Assembly: GCA_021229015.1 (NCBI GenBank)
Contig: CM037781.1
Coordinates: 64,060,581-64,124,580 of the forward strand
Source: Solen grandis
Taxonomy: Eukaryota; Mollusca; Bivalvia; Adapedonta; Solenidae
Length of the DNA stretch: 64,000 bases
Direction of reading: 5' to 3'
The notes below the pieces were generated by a model. It was given only the letters and a program-made list of their open reading frames with translations. It was not told the DNA's origin and searched no databases. Below are positions 46,690 to 60,006 of this stretch, one piece after another (position 1 is the stretch's first letter; the number at the start of each line of letters is the position of its first letter). A program made the position numbers and the translations under genes.

Positions 46690-48756
46690 TGTTATAATTA
46701 AATATTTCCAGAAAGAGATCTTCTCTTCAGAGTTTTTGCTCTTTTTGGAAAATTACGTCCGCAGTTTTTTTTTTATTATGCTAAATGTATTGACGACTTG
46801 TAAAGGAGGCTATAATAAATTTTGGAGAATGGCTCTTTACTTTCAGAGTTTAAATGATATGTTTAATGTTGATAATCCAACTTTTCAGGAACTGAATATA
46901 CCAATAATCCTTAAGGAAGTATATGATGCAGTTAAACACTTAAAAAGAAATAAAGCATGTGGCCCCTGCGATAGTATTTTAAATTAATATATTATAGAAT
47001 CATTTGACATCGTATGTGGACAAATCACAGATATCTTTAATAAACTGTTTAATGCAGGATATTTTCCACGTGAGTGGTCACTGGCTTACATAATTCCTAT
47101 ACACAAGAAAGGAGATAAAAATGACCCCAATAATTATAGGGGTATTGCACTATTTTTCGGTAAATTATTTACTAACAATTTAACAAACCGCATAGAAATG
47201 TGGATTGAAGAAAACAAAATTATTTCAGACGCATAATTCGGTTTCAGAAAATGATGCAATACTGTAGATGCTATTTTTGTATTACAAAATCTGACACAAC
47301 ATTTTTGTCACAAAATAATTTTGACGTGGCCTTTTTTCTGTTTATTCAAGACATGGAGAGCGGGGGTTTTATGACGATGGAACTTTAGAAATTTTGAACG
47401 ACTTGAACTATCTGGGCGTTGTTTTATTTATACAGGATCATTTGTATTAAATAATTATTTATTTATATAATAGGAAATGCTTCAAAGGCGATGTATAGTC
47501 TTCTCAAATATATTAAAGACTTCGAAATAATGCCTAAATTTTCATAACAATTATTTGATTCATTTGTTGGTTCAATTTTAAATTATGCATGCTCAGTTTG
47601 GGGATTTTCAAAATCTAAAGAGATTGAAAGATTACAGATTAAAATTTGTAAAATTATACTGGGGATGGGTCAAAATGCTAGTAATGAAGCTGTATATGGT
47701 GAAGTGGGTAGATACCCACTCTACGTTAACAGATATGTTCAAATCATAAAATATTGGTTGAATTTATACACACAGATAATATACTACTAAAAGCATTATA
47801 CTATAACAGTGTTTATAACATCAATAGAAAAGACAGTTGGGCCCAGAAAGTGAAAGTTCTTTAAGATGAATATGTTTTTTTTTTCTTCAGATGTATGGAT
47901 ACATCCTAAAAGTGTACATGTACATGCCTTGTAAAAGTATTTAAACAACGTGTAATTGCGTTTTTCAACAACAGTGGTTTACTGATATTAATAACAATAG
48001 GATACTTTGTTATTTTTATAGTCACCTTAAGTGTACATTTAATCCTGAAGAATATTTGTCACTAACTGTATCTAAACGGTTACGCAAAGAACTAACAAAA
48101 TTACGCATTTCTTCAAATTTGTTAAGAATTAATTTTGCAAGATTCAGAAAAAAGATACGGAGAGATTTAAGATATTGTCAGTTTTGTTTGCTAGGAATTC
48201 ATATTGACGTAGGAGATGAATTCCACTTTGTAATTAAGTGCAACCGTTTTTTAGACTTACGTAAGAGGTATATAAATAAATATTATTACAATAATACAAA
48301 CATGATTAATTTTTTCAACTCTTAAATACAAATAACAAACTTTCTCTGTTAAATCTATGTAAATATTACAAACTAGCTCACGAAAAAATAGAAAATATTT
48401 TAAGAAATATTGAAATGCCTGTATCTCAGAATGATTAAGTTTATATATAATTTCCACACTTACATTACGTGAAATCGTGTAGTATTTTAAGCTATACTAT
48501 TTTTTTTGTTTTAGTACACTATCCATTCTCCGTGATATTCAAATGATATGTATCACTGACTGTAAACGTATTTTAGATGACACATATTTGATACTTTTGT
48601 TAATTTAATGCTTAGAGTTATTTCGTTTCCAGCATCTTATCTATTTTATTTTCAGATGATCGTGACATTGTCATTTATTTCTTCGAAAATGTGTATATGA
48701 TGATGTACTCTATTGTACAAATCAAAATAAAAGTCTGTCTGTCTGATAAAAAAAAA
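46690..48756 (+). mobile_element. Non-LTR retrotransposon remnant with broken reverse transcriptase
   Basis: Fragments in several frames: EVYDAVKHLKRNKACGPCD (46916-46972), then FPREWSLAYIIPIHKKGDKN and NNYRGIALFFGKLFT (47060-47170), SILNYACSVWGFSKSKEIER (from about 47570), and the tail CQFCLLGIHIDVGDEFHF (about 48177-48232). The order is that of a LINE ORF2. The catalytic F/YxDD block between about 47300 and 47400 is deleted and there are many stops, so it is dead. It ends in AATAAAA plus three GTCT units and an A run (48732-48756). The poly-A tract at 46605-46637 lies upstream. Confidence 0.85.
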
Positions 48757-50614
48757 CTAAACAGCATTGTCATAGGTTGGGTTTATAACAAGCTATCTTC
48801 TAGCATATCTTGTAACTACAATTTCAATTTGACAGTGCGGTATGTGTGTCTTAACATCATTGCCGTAAATACGTAATGTCAACCACATCACAACAGTGAA
48901 TACCACTGATGTTCAAACGGAGCCAGGCATTTGCCCATCTTGGGTATTTTATAATTTATAAAATAAAATTCTAAGTCACGCGTACGACCATATCATTACA
49001 TTTATTGCAAAGCGCTCAACTTAAACACGTACTCTCTTTTCGTAGCTCTTTTCGAAAATAGCCCTATTCGCCGAATATAGCTCTCATGCTAAATGAGCAG
49101 CTGTAATCGGAAAAGTTGAGTTTTTTCATAATTATATATATGCAAAATAAAACAATAAAAGAGGTATTATGCTCTCATAATATATGCGCGTCAATGTTTA
49201 AATTAAGTTACAAGTCGCAACTCAAAAGTCACAAGACATAAGTCATAAGTCACTAGTCGCAAGTCAAAATTGTCCTCCATACTCCAGGGCTTCCATACTA
49301 TTCCACAATCTAGCTTTTACGATTACTGAACTTTCACAGCGTAATTCTGGTTTCATAACAACCATAATTTCCAACTGCAAGCATATGAAAACACGTTTAA
49401 TTTTAGCCCGAAAATTCTGATTTAATTTCCGTGTTAGGTACAAAATTATTCATAACTGCGTTGCAAATTTGGTAAAATGTATCTACCGATACATAGATTG
49501 GGAGATATTCGCAAGAAGCAGGTATCACTACCTATTTAAACTGTCTTAGCGGGTATCCCATGTGTGACTAAACCCTCACTATTACGGTTTGTACATTGAT
49601 CTGTATGTAGGCATGTTGTCATAGCGAGGTACATTCTTCCGAGGTATACCTCGGTATGTAATTTAACGTTGAAACTAATCATTAATGTCAGTCCCAAAAC
49701 CAAACCAAACATTACGTAAAAAAGAGCCCTAACCCTAACCCAAACTCTTACCCTCACCCAAACACCGAAAAATACAAATTCTGTCATTCAAGGTTACAGA
49801 GAAAGAGAGAGAGACAGAGAGAGCTTAGCAATGTATCCCATGAATGAAGTACGGTTTGTACCTCGATTGGTTAATTCATCGCTTTTTTATTATTCCAAAA
49901 CCAAAATTACGAACTACAAATGTTTACCCTAATCCATATATGATATACCGAAAGTAACAAACCGCGGTACGATACCTTTAACTCATTAAGCAAGGGATAC
50001 ATGTGCAACTCTAATTTACAGACAGAGGCAAGGGGAAACCCACCATCAGTGATGGACTGTTAAATCGTTTAAGTTACTATAATATCGTATTAAACCGTTT
50101 ATACTATATATTTAGTGAACCATACTTAAGCTTACCTGCTACTATCATCGTAAGTATCCATTTTAATTTTCGTTTAGTCCTGAACATGATTCTGTGTCTT
50201 TGCTGAAGTGAAGAAACGTATAGTTTAAATATTACTCAATGGTCCCTCCAAAGTCAATGATGTCCACAAGTATCCATTGCAATGAAAGTGTTGGTCTTTT
50301 CCCGATTCGTTCGCACACGAGTGATTTTTTTTCATCGCTTTGAAAAGATTTGAAAGATAAAACGTTTTAAAAAAGTATGCTTGATATACAGCCATAGTAC
50401 TGCGCGAGATTTCACGAGCGGCCAAGATTATTTATGTTAATATACGCGACATACATTTTAAGCTTTTCGCATGAAAGAACATCATGTGAGAGAAATTATA
50501 AACAGGCGCATAACTTTAAGAGGTAAGAAATTCGCCGACTAGAATTACTGTTTATTTGTTTATTTGATTTATCATAAAAATAACAAGAAATAGCTTTTAA
50601 ATATATGCAGCGTT
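48757..50614. other. Non-coding stretch
   Basis: No gene recognised. A short telomere-like CCCTAACCCTAACCC lies at 49728-49742 with CCCTCACCC beside it, and a (GA)n patch at 49799-49822. Confidence 0.5.
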
Positions 50615-51226
50615 GATGAGGATTAAAGTAATAGAGAATGTAGAACGATTATAATTATGATGTACGAACCACACGGTGCATAACCATACAGGCGGTCTCT
50701 CTGCAGAAATCACTATATCGGCAGTGCAGAAATCGCTATATCGGCAGTATCTCTGCAGAAATCGCTATATCGGCAGCCTCTCTGCAGAAATCGCTATATC
50801 GGCAGTGCAGAAATCTCTATATCGGCAGTGTCTCTGCAGAAATCGCTATATCGACAGCCTCTCTGCAGAAATCGCTACATCGGCAGCCTCTCTGCAGATA
50901 TCCATATACAATGTATCGGCATCCTCTCTGCGTTCGCACATGTCATTTTCAACCATAAACAAAATTCGCGATGAACGGAGTGCCAAGAAAAAGACAATTG
51001 ATCACTTTAAACAGGTCAGTTGCTCATAATTCAGTATTGCACGGAACATTAGAGTTTCTTTGCTGTTATATGCGTGTCTACTTTTCAATAATAAGCGACT
51101 GCGCTCCGAAACTCGGACAAACAGTTTAGTAATGTACCAACATTGATCACAACCTCGGCACTTTCTACCTGCTTAAGTGAGTTATTGGTTTGATTGCGTT
51201 CATAATATGAACATCGTACGTATTTT

Positions 51227-51902
51227 AGCTCACCTGAGCACAAAGTGCTCAAGGTGAGCTTTTGTGAACGCCCTTCGTCCATCGTCGTGCGTCGTCCGTC
51301 GTCAACAATTTGCTTTAAACGACATCTCCTCTGAAACCGCTGGACAGAATTTAATGAAACTTGGCAGGAATGTTCCTTGGTTGAGGCTCTACAAAAGTGC
51401 TAAAATAAAGTTGATCCATGAAGAACTCTGGTTGCCATGGCTACAAAAAGAAAAATAATTTGAAAAATTTAAAAATCATCTTCTTCAAAACTACTGGCCA
51501 GATTTTAAAATAAATTGGTACAGATGTTCCTTGGGCCAGCCTCTACCAAAGTTGCTAAAATTATTCCGATCCGTAAAAAACATGGCCGCCAGGGGCGGGG
51601 CTTATTTGCCTTATATGTATATAGGGAAAACTTTAATCAACATTTCCTCTGAAACCACTGGACAGGATTTGATTTAACTTGGCAGGAATGATCCTTGGGT
51701 CAACCTTCTCAAAAGTTCCTAAAATAAACTTGGTCCATATAGAACTCTGGTTGCCATGGCAACAAAAAAAAAAATGAAAACTTTAAAAATCATCTGCTTA
51801 AAAACTACTGGCCAGATTTTAAAATAAATTGGTACAGATGTTCCTTGGGTCAACCTATTTATCTCAGGTGAGCGATTTAGGGCCATCATGGCCCTCTTGT
51901 TT
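51227..51902 (+). repeat. AGCTCACCT element, young copy
   Basis: Starts AGCTCACCTGAGCA...TGCTCAAGGTGAGCT (a palindrome) and ends GGGCCATCATGGCCCTCTTGTT. Internally about two similar halves on the theme CTCTGAAACCACTGGACAG. It lies inside the 3.4-kb foldback. The same ends bound 60357-60982. Confidence 0.88.
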
Positions 51903-53159
51903 ATGTATATTCTTCAATAAGATACCGATAAATTGGCCGATATTTAAAAAAAACAAAAACAAACTTATACCCCTACTTTCGGTTTTGTTGATGCACGGCA
52001 GGTCTCTCTGTACACCTCTTTTTTGAAACACAGGCAGGCCCTCTGCTGTTTCAATTGTTGTGATATAAAATTTTCATGTCTCTCGCCCTTCGTTTGTTCC
52101 AAAGCACACCATTCATTCTCGCCAGGGCAAAAAGGATAGACTGTCAGGTTTTTTTTGTTTTTTTTTTTTAAAGTCCAAATTATTTTTTTCCTCTCGCATG
52201 AATATTGTTAACTCATTCTGAAATAAAACTCAAAGATCCGGCCACTCGCTTTGCTACGGCATTTGAAAATTGATATTTAAGTGAATATTTATTTTCTGAA
52301 ATAGATTTCTGTGTCCTAGACCAATCCGTCTAACATATAAACAGCAACAGAAATAGTCTTAAACTTTCAAATTACATCAGTAAAAACGAGTACACATGTA
52401 CTTGTAATAGTTAATGACTTTACAGTGATGTATCTGTTCTAGCGTTCACCATAATTTTACGAAATACGCTCATAACTAAATTCTACTAATATGAAATTAT
52501 ATATACCATCGATATTGCCAAATTATATGCATAAAACTTTGACTTTCCCATAACCATATCTAGCTATCCTAGTTAAATAATCAAATTCTCTCCTTTACCA
52601 ACTAGAGCATGCTTTAATTAAAAATATTGAATACTGTTGCTAAATCAATGTACGTTTTCACTTTCGCTTTGTCAAATGTATGGACTTATTGATACATCTT
52701 TTTGTTTATATTTGATTTTTTTTAAGGAAAATGTAAGTATGGCACTTTTTTGCGTGTGCATTTGGGTATAAGTCATTAAAAAAAAAGAATATTTTAATAA
52801 CCAGTACTCTAGATGAAGTTTATATTTTATATCTTATCAATAAAATTAGTTAAGACAGTTAAAAGATAAGAAACACATACATACTTTTAGTAGATTTGTA
52901 TATGACAACGAAAACACTACAAATTGCATACAAAGTACGAAAATGAATATACCAAATAGAGTTAGGGTACTTGAAATGATTTCCTTTCCGTAAACAATGA
53001 GAAACCAATGGTTTGCAGAGATCCTGCCTGTGGTAAATGCAGACTAAATGCAGAGAGCCTGTGCGTCAAAAAGAGGTTTGCGGAGAGCCGAAACTGTCTT
53101 TTGTAGAGAACAACCGAAATGCCGGGTCAAATAAAATTATACTGAGTCAGAGATGCAAT

Positions 53160-53640
53160 GTGCTAGGCGGTAAATCCATTGTCTCCAGAATATAACACCC
53201 AACAACATATTACTGTAACTGAACATAGTGCCAGTACCTCTCAATCAGACATTTTCGCAACAGAATATATTAACAGTACTACTCAACACTTTATTGTCAT
53301 GACTGAACATAATGTCTGTGCCTCCCGACAGGGTAATACTGTGACTGAAAATAATATACTTTTCGCTCAATAATACACTGTCACAACAAAACGAAATGAT
53401 ATACTAATACTCAACAGTTTATTTTTATGACTGAACATGATACATGGAGCCCTAAATAGCATATCAACAAATGCAACACCTTATAACACTTCAGCTGGAC
53501 TTAACATAATTTGTTACCACTTGCCAGCTCAGTGTAAGGACTGGACATAACAGTTAGTGCATCTAACAACACATTTCATTATCAAAGGAAAATACTTCGA
53601 GCACTTACCATAACACGTCAATAACTGAAAACATTGGAAT
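53160..53640. repeat. Degenerate short tandem pattern inside the foldback
   Basis: ACTGAACATA, CAACACTTTAT and TAATACTGTGACTGAAAAT recur irregularly. The open frame at 53179-53373 (TEHSAS / TEHNVC) mirrors this. Confidence 0.45.
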
Positions 53641-54611
53641 TACTACCCAGTACACTGTATCTCGGACTTAACAGAACACAAATTGACCATCAATATCAGT
53701 CGTTCTCAACATAAGACAGGTCTGGCGTTCCATAGAATGTGTAGAAAGTGCCGAGGTTTTGATCTATGTTGGTACCTCACTAAACTGGTTTTTCGAGGTT
53801 TGGAGCGCAGGCACTGATAATTGAAAAGTAGACACGCATATACACAGCAAAGATACTCTAATGTACCGTGCAATACTTAATTTTGAGCACCTGACCTGTT
53901 TACAGTGACCACTTTTTTTCTTAGCCCTCTGTCCATCGCACATTTTGTTTATGACAGGGAATGACCGTTGCGAATACAGAGAGCCTGCCGATATAGCGAT
54001 TTCTGCAGAGAGACCGCCGATGTCGTTATGCACCGTGAATTCTCCGTGAAGTATTTCATCCTATGCCGTAATCGGCGCTGTAAACATCATTTTAATAAAT
54101 CGCATACAGTCATACACATATTGTGAAACGGACTCTACTACACTGCAGGTGTTTATAACGTTCGGCCCGAAACAAGTCTGAATATACAGCAAAGAGAAGT
54201 TAGTGTTTTGTTAAAAAATCTTATTTTTATATTGAAAAAAACAAACAAACTGTAATTGAATCGGAGATTTCGTGAATACATGTATATGTTTCAGCTAGTT
54301 GTCTCCTCAATAAACAATGGTGCGTAACCTTTTCCGTGAGTGTAGGAATATCTACCAATGAAGATCGGTTAAATGCTCATTCGGCATTTCCTTAAGTAGT
54401 TCAAAAGTAAGACACTTCAGCCGAAAAAGAAACTGTTTACCTCGTTTAACAAGGGAAATAAACCAAGGACAAATTCATTATGTAACGACGTGCACAGCTG
54501 TCTCCCTTACATTAATCAAGTCCTATTTCCACTGGGATCTTTATTGATTGGTAATAGGCAGACTTCCATTCCGACACAACCAGTACCTCATGTCCTTTGA
54601 AAATAGTAAAA

Positions 54612-55640
54612 AAACGACCCCCTTGGCCGAGTGATTAGAGCCGGGAAGTCGTGGGTTCGATCCTAAGTTACGATATACAAAAGTCGTTAAAACCGGTACT
54701 TTTTATCACCCTTGTGTTTGGTTCTTAGCGCATGAGTCTATTTCCTAAATTGGTTGTCCAGGAATATAATGTGAATGGGTGTGGTATAATACAACTTGTC
54801 AACGGCGTAATATCGCAGTGAGGGCTGTGTGAAGTTGGCTCGACATACGACATACAACATACGACATTCAACTCTCACTATTCACGACATTGGACATTCA
54901 GATTTTGATTGTCGCACGCGACATTCACGACATTGGACATTCAGATTTTGAATGTCGCAGCACGACATTCACGACATTGGACATTCAGATTTTGAATGTC
55001 GCACGCGACATTCACGACATTGGACATTCAGATTTTGAATGTCGCAGCACGACATTCACGACATTGGACATTCAGATTTTGAATGTCACACGCGACATTC
55101 ACGACATTGGACATTCAGATTTTGAATGTCGCAGCACGACATTCACACATTGGACATTCAGATTTTGAATGTCGCGGCACGACATTAGACATTCAGATTT
55201 TGAATGTCGCGGCACGACATTCACGACATTGGACATTCAGATTTTGAATGTCGACGCGACATTCACGACATTGACATTCAGATTTTGAATGTCGCAGCAC
55301 GACATTCACGACATTGGACATTCAGATTTTGAATGTCGCGGCACGACATTCACGACATTGGACATTCAGATTTTGAATGTCGCGGCACGACATTCACGAC
55401 ATTGGACATTCAGATTTTGAATGTCGCGGCACGACATTCACGACATAGGACATTCAGATTTTGATTGTCGCACGCGACATTCAGCATCTGAATGTCCAAT
55501 GTCGTGAATAGTGAGAGTTGAATGTCGTATGCTGTATGTCGTATGTCGAGCCAACTTCACACAGCCGCAGAACTATCGGTAAATGTTGTCTCCTGCATAC
55601 AAAAGTTCCAACTGTCTGACATACTCTGGTGGGAAAATAC
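54612..55640 (+). repeat. SINE family B split by a palindromic satellite
   Basis: Left part: A-box TTGGCCGAGTGATTAGAGC, B-box GGGTTCGATCCTAAG and GGGTGTGGTATAATACAAC. Right part from 55567: GCAGAACTATC...TGTTGTCTCC...ACATACTCTGGTGGGA. The order and content match 34229-34545 once 54823-55566 is taken out. Confidence 0.75.
54823..55566. mobile_element. Foldback element with an internal 43/44-bp satellite
   Basis: Outer arms: GGCTGTGTGAAGTTGGCTCG...CACTATTCACGACATTGG at the left (54823-54893) and its reverse complement at the right (about 55493-55566), about 70 bases each. Inside are about 13 units of GACATTCACGACATTGGACA then TTCAGATTTTGAATGTCG, alternating with CAGCAC, CACGC or CGGCAC linkers. 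Each unit contains the short palindrome CATTCAGATTTTGAATG. Confidence 0.9.
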
Positions 55641-55699
55641 ACTATATATGTCTCATGTATACCAACTTTTTTCAAATGACTGATGTGAAATCGGTCGAA

Positions 55700-58600
55700 C
55701 ATCTAACAAACATAACCAAGCCACAATGGTTATATTAGCGTTGATATGTACATGTACTTGTTACGAATGGTTACGCCTTTGTTTGGCGATGAAACTGTTT
55801 TACAGGTGATTTCCAGTTATTGCGCCGTCTTTTGCGTCATTACGTATTTGATTTGCGTTTTTATGAATTTCAAAGTCGCGTTATATAACGCCTTTGTTTT
55901 GAGCTACAGTTGAATCCTGGTTATTCGAAATGACGCGGACCAGCATTTTATTTCGAAAAAAGGCATGATTTCAAATTACTAAAATCAAAACGATCGTTGA
56001 TTTAAGAACCTACCCCACCCACTAATTAATGTATTGGTTGTATCATTTAAATGCAATTATGATATATGAGCTAGAATAAAAAAAATCAAGTTATTCCGGA
56101 GGGAAAACTTATAAAACAACTCTTTTTAATGTCTTTTTATCAAAATATCGACACTTTTTGACATTTTAAACTATACTATACATTATGGTTGCTGGAAGTT
56201 GCAAATATATAGTGTAGTAAATAATTGTCGATAAATGCTTTTTTGTCAAAAAAGTTATCAAAAAACCCATAAATAAAATAAAATAAAAATAATAAATAAA
56301 TAAATAAACATAAAATGAAATTGTAAGTAATTCGACAAATGACATTTGTTTTTCAATTTTAGTTTTTTATGTATAATTGGACAACATGAATAACGTTTGC
56401 ATCAATAAACAAAAGTATACATACTTTAATGTCAATTATTGGGATAGACTAAATCACAATCAAATATGGAAATAACAGTCGTCTAACTGCTTACACAAAT
56501 ACAATCGTTCACTTGATTAACTTATTTATTCAATATCAATATTTTGATATTATTTACTTGATACATGTTTAATAAGGTAATATACATTGATTACATTTTA
56601 AACGTATCTTAATTGATATCATTTACTGGTTTATTAGCCAACTATGCGCTTTCTCCACATTTAAACGAGACGTATTGCGCTTTTTTGCGTTGTGCATCTT
56701 TTGTTTTGCGTTATAAAACCTGCATGCTTTTTAATGTATTGTGTTATGTTATAAAAACGCATTTATTTCGCGTAGTTAAACTTAACAAAATGCGTTTAAG
56801 TCTCAGAGAGCTTAATAGGCTTCCGTAAAAAGATATGGAGGCTTAATAAGGTATTTCCTTTTTAAAGACAGACAGCTGTGAGTAGTATGCATTAATGACC
56901 AAAACGTCCATTTCGCTTAGTGACGGCGGCGGGATTAACATGAAATAGCTGTAATTCTAAACCCAGCGTTTCAGTAGTGATTGAAGAAATAGAGGCACAG
57001 GTAAAACTCCATACACTTTCCTGCAACTTCAGTTGTTAGTGAGTCAATTGAACTCGCTCTCTATTTGTTTCATAATAATCCGGAGTAAAGGTCATGAACC
57101 TGGTTTCATTCATAAGTTGCATACCTAAGTAGGTCATTCCCTTTATTCAGTACTAGTGAACCTGATGTATACATTCTATCTGTTGTTGAGTACGTGAAAA
57201 AAATTGACAAGGTTTTTGATTATTAAAGATATTGTATGTTTGCCTCTCTAATTCAAAATTATGAAATGCTCTGGGAGGAACCTAAATCGACATCATGCAA
57301 AGTACGTGAGAACTATTTTAAGTTAATTACATACACTGGAGTTCCTAATGCGAAGCGCTACTTTATTTTCTTTTTACATGTGTAGATTTGCATGTATGTA
57401 AAATAGGTTGCTGTTCTGATTAATAAAATATAAATGTCACGGATATTTTTTTCACGCTTAAAATGGATTTATCCAGTGCTAAATAATGGTAAAAGAAAAC
57501 ATGTTAATAAACAATAATACATTATAAGCGGTTACGGTTATGATAAAAAACGTCTGTGTAACATATTTCTCTCGTATTCGTTAGTGCAGAATCGCATTGC
57601 ATGGATACGCACTAAGCGCGGAGATGTACAGTTTAATCGGCAGTGGAAAATATGCAAATCAGCAAGGTCAGCAAGGCCTGTTTTTGATGTCTAGCTATGA
57701 AAGACGATGGGTCGCCATCCTCTAATCCACGAATATATATAAAAAAAAACTTATTTCCATTGGGGTTCCTGATTTTTGCATGCGAGGGTGACATTGGTTG
57801 GATACAAAGGAGTCCGGGTTGCGATGCCCGAATATACCTCTTGGTTCTTTTACGTGCCCGGTGTATAGCACCGATACACGGGGACAAGTATTTGGGAAGA
57901 ACCAGTACTGAATACTCCAAGTTTCCATAGCAACCAATTTTGCCGGGTGACAGACATGGGTGCATCTGTTTCCAATTTTATATGTCTGCAGTTTGACGCG
58001 GTCTCCGGAAAAAAGTGCACCGGCTGGGACGCAAAAGTAATCGCATGCACAAGCAGTATAAAATATTTGCAATGTCCCTTTTATACCACCGTAGTAATTC
58101 TTGATTTTCCAAAGACGTTTCTAGATTTCACAAAATACCTCTGTCATGTGCAGTATTTGCACGGTTTTGTTGTTTCCTTGATGACGTCAGCGTTGCCCGC
58201 TGGGGATACACGTCTAGCCGCCCATTTCTTTTAATTCAAGCTGTTCCGCATACAGACCCGCCGTTGCCGACCCCTTTTATTACTTAGATGTCCTGTAACG
58301 ACTCATCAACACTGAATAGACATTTGTTTGTCTATTTCATTTGTGACAATAATGATATATTCTGTCATGATGTTTGAAATATTGGATTTGCCCGGGTTAG
58401 TATAAATTTGCATGGCGACTACTCAGATAGGTGTGAGGACATAATATAATAAAAAGTTGGATTTCACCTGTTTTTGATTAAGATAAAGGACTTATTCTAT
58501 GTCCGTATGTTCACAGTTTTTTTGTGGATAGTTACATACTTGGTGAGAAAAAATACCATCGTTCTAGAAAGATCTTCGTGGAAAATAGAGCAAGGTTACA

Positions 58601-60006
58601 TCATTTAATTTGTTTTTAAAAAGAGAACGCTTTAAAATCACATATAAACGTGCAGCACGTGTTGGTAAATTTTAAACTGGTCTACTTATTGAAAGATTGG
58701 TCTTCAACTGGATTTCTAAAATTAAACTACATTTGTATTAGTTAAACAGAAAGGTAAGTCAATCTCGGAATATATGAAGCGTTGAAGTGTATGTGTGGTG
58801 GAAACATCTTTGATTTCTGAATATCTTAAATTTACATCAGTGACGTAGAATCAGTTAAATTAAGATAACTTAATTAGTTTTTACATATCTATTGTGATAT
58901 TTGTACGTATATGAAAACTGGCAAACGTTATACCCCCTTTCCTATTGGATTGGGCACTCGTTATACTGCATAATTTTAGGTCCTTTTCCTGAAAAAAAAT
59001 AAATAAAGTGTCTGACATACATATAAGTAGAATGTATTTACAATAGTAGCATACATACACTGACTTTCAGGAAAAAGCAAAGTCATTGACAGAAAACAAA
59101 ATAAGAACCAGAAAAGAGAGTAGGATGGTCGTTGCGGAAACTTATCTAAAACTGTTTGTTGTTTTTATGGTCACTAATCCAATTGTCAATTGTCGTAATG
59201 ATGAACCAAAAAGTAGAATGTCCAAATCGATGCGCTAATACTTTCGAAGTATTATTGATCATAAAATTGTTCAAAACATTAAAAGAGAATATAATACGAG
59301 GACATTAATGAAACAAAGATAAAACAAGACCGCTTAACTGCTATTATAAAGGTTCAAAAGCAAATATACACATTCTTGTGGTAATCTTTAGCAAAACTAA
59401 GATGCGTATGACACATTTCCCGACGACGGAGCAAATGTTAATAGGTTGTAAACTTATTTCTAATTCAATGATCGTAATTTTTTTTCACTGAAAACCCAGG
59501 TGTTTCCTCTGACATGATTAGACTCGTAATTTAATTATAATCGCTCCTCTCAGCTAATCTTATTAACTTATCTAGTTAATTGTCTCACTTAATATTTTCT
59601 AAAATATCATGTTCTTTTTTGTATGATATTCTCATCATGTGTTAGTGTGTGTGTGTGTGTGTGTGTGTGTGCATTTTTAAGAATTCTGTTTCCCCTTCAT
59701 GCCTCCCTTTCAAATTAATTGAATGATATTTGGCAAATAATAATAATAATGAATAATAAAAGAATAAAAATAAAATGCTTATTCATCCATTTAAAACGAT
59801 TTTTTTTCAACTATTGAAAATTTAATGTCAGTGTTCACGATGCTTTTGGTCCCCATCGGAAAAAATATCCCCCCCCCCCTACTTAAAAAATAAAAACAAT
59901 ATATTAAATAATATAAATAAATAAAATTAAAAAAAATAGTTGAGCTCTTATATTTTCGGTTATTTTTTCCGTTTGAATTTATTAATCTCCATTGCGTACC
60001 TTTGAG
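55700..60006. other. Mostly non-coding stretch
   Basis: No gene recognised. 57770-58060 is GC-richer (GTGCCCGGTGTATAGCACCG, AAGTGCACCGGCTGGGACGC) and looks like a dispersed repeat I cannot name. (GT)n at 59645-59671, C run at 59870-59879. Confidence 0.45.

Larger units (their letters stand above)
50672..54036. mobile_element. Foldback / long-inverted-repeat element, 3.4 kb
   Basis: Ends CACGGTGCATAAC (left) and GTTATGCACCGTG (right) are inverted repeats. The left arm (to about 51171) and right arm (from about 53738) match in reverse complement: GGCGGTCTCTCTGCAGA, TATGCGTGTCTACTTTTCAA, CCTCGGCACTTTCTAC. The left arm carries an expanded repeat (CTCTGCAGAAATCGCTATAT CGGCAG, 50693-50930); the right has about one unit. 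No transposase found inside, so it is non-autonomous. Confidence 0.82.
50615..54410 (+). repeat. Dispersed repeat R4 split by a foldback insertion
   Basis: Left part GGATTAAAGTAAT...GTAGAACG (50619-50650) and right part GTAATCGGCGCTGTAAACAT onward (54068-54375) align in order with the uninterrupted copy at 62045-62390. The intervening 50672-54036 is absent there. Confidence 0.75.

Noticed and set aside
46547..46987. 146-codon open frame with poly-Lys
   Set aside because: Poly-Lys comes from an A run; only the last third (LKRNKACGP) has meaning, as LINE sequence.
53179..53373. Repeat protein (TEH motifs)
   Set aside because: Reflects degenerate short tandem DNA inside the foldback; no start context or homologue recognised.
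54890..55168. 92-codon repetitive open frame (DIHDIGHSDFECRS units)
   Set aside because: Translation of the palindromic 43/44-bp satellite; no start context or conservation beyond the DNA repeat.
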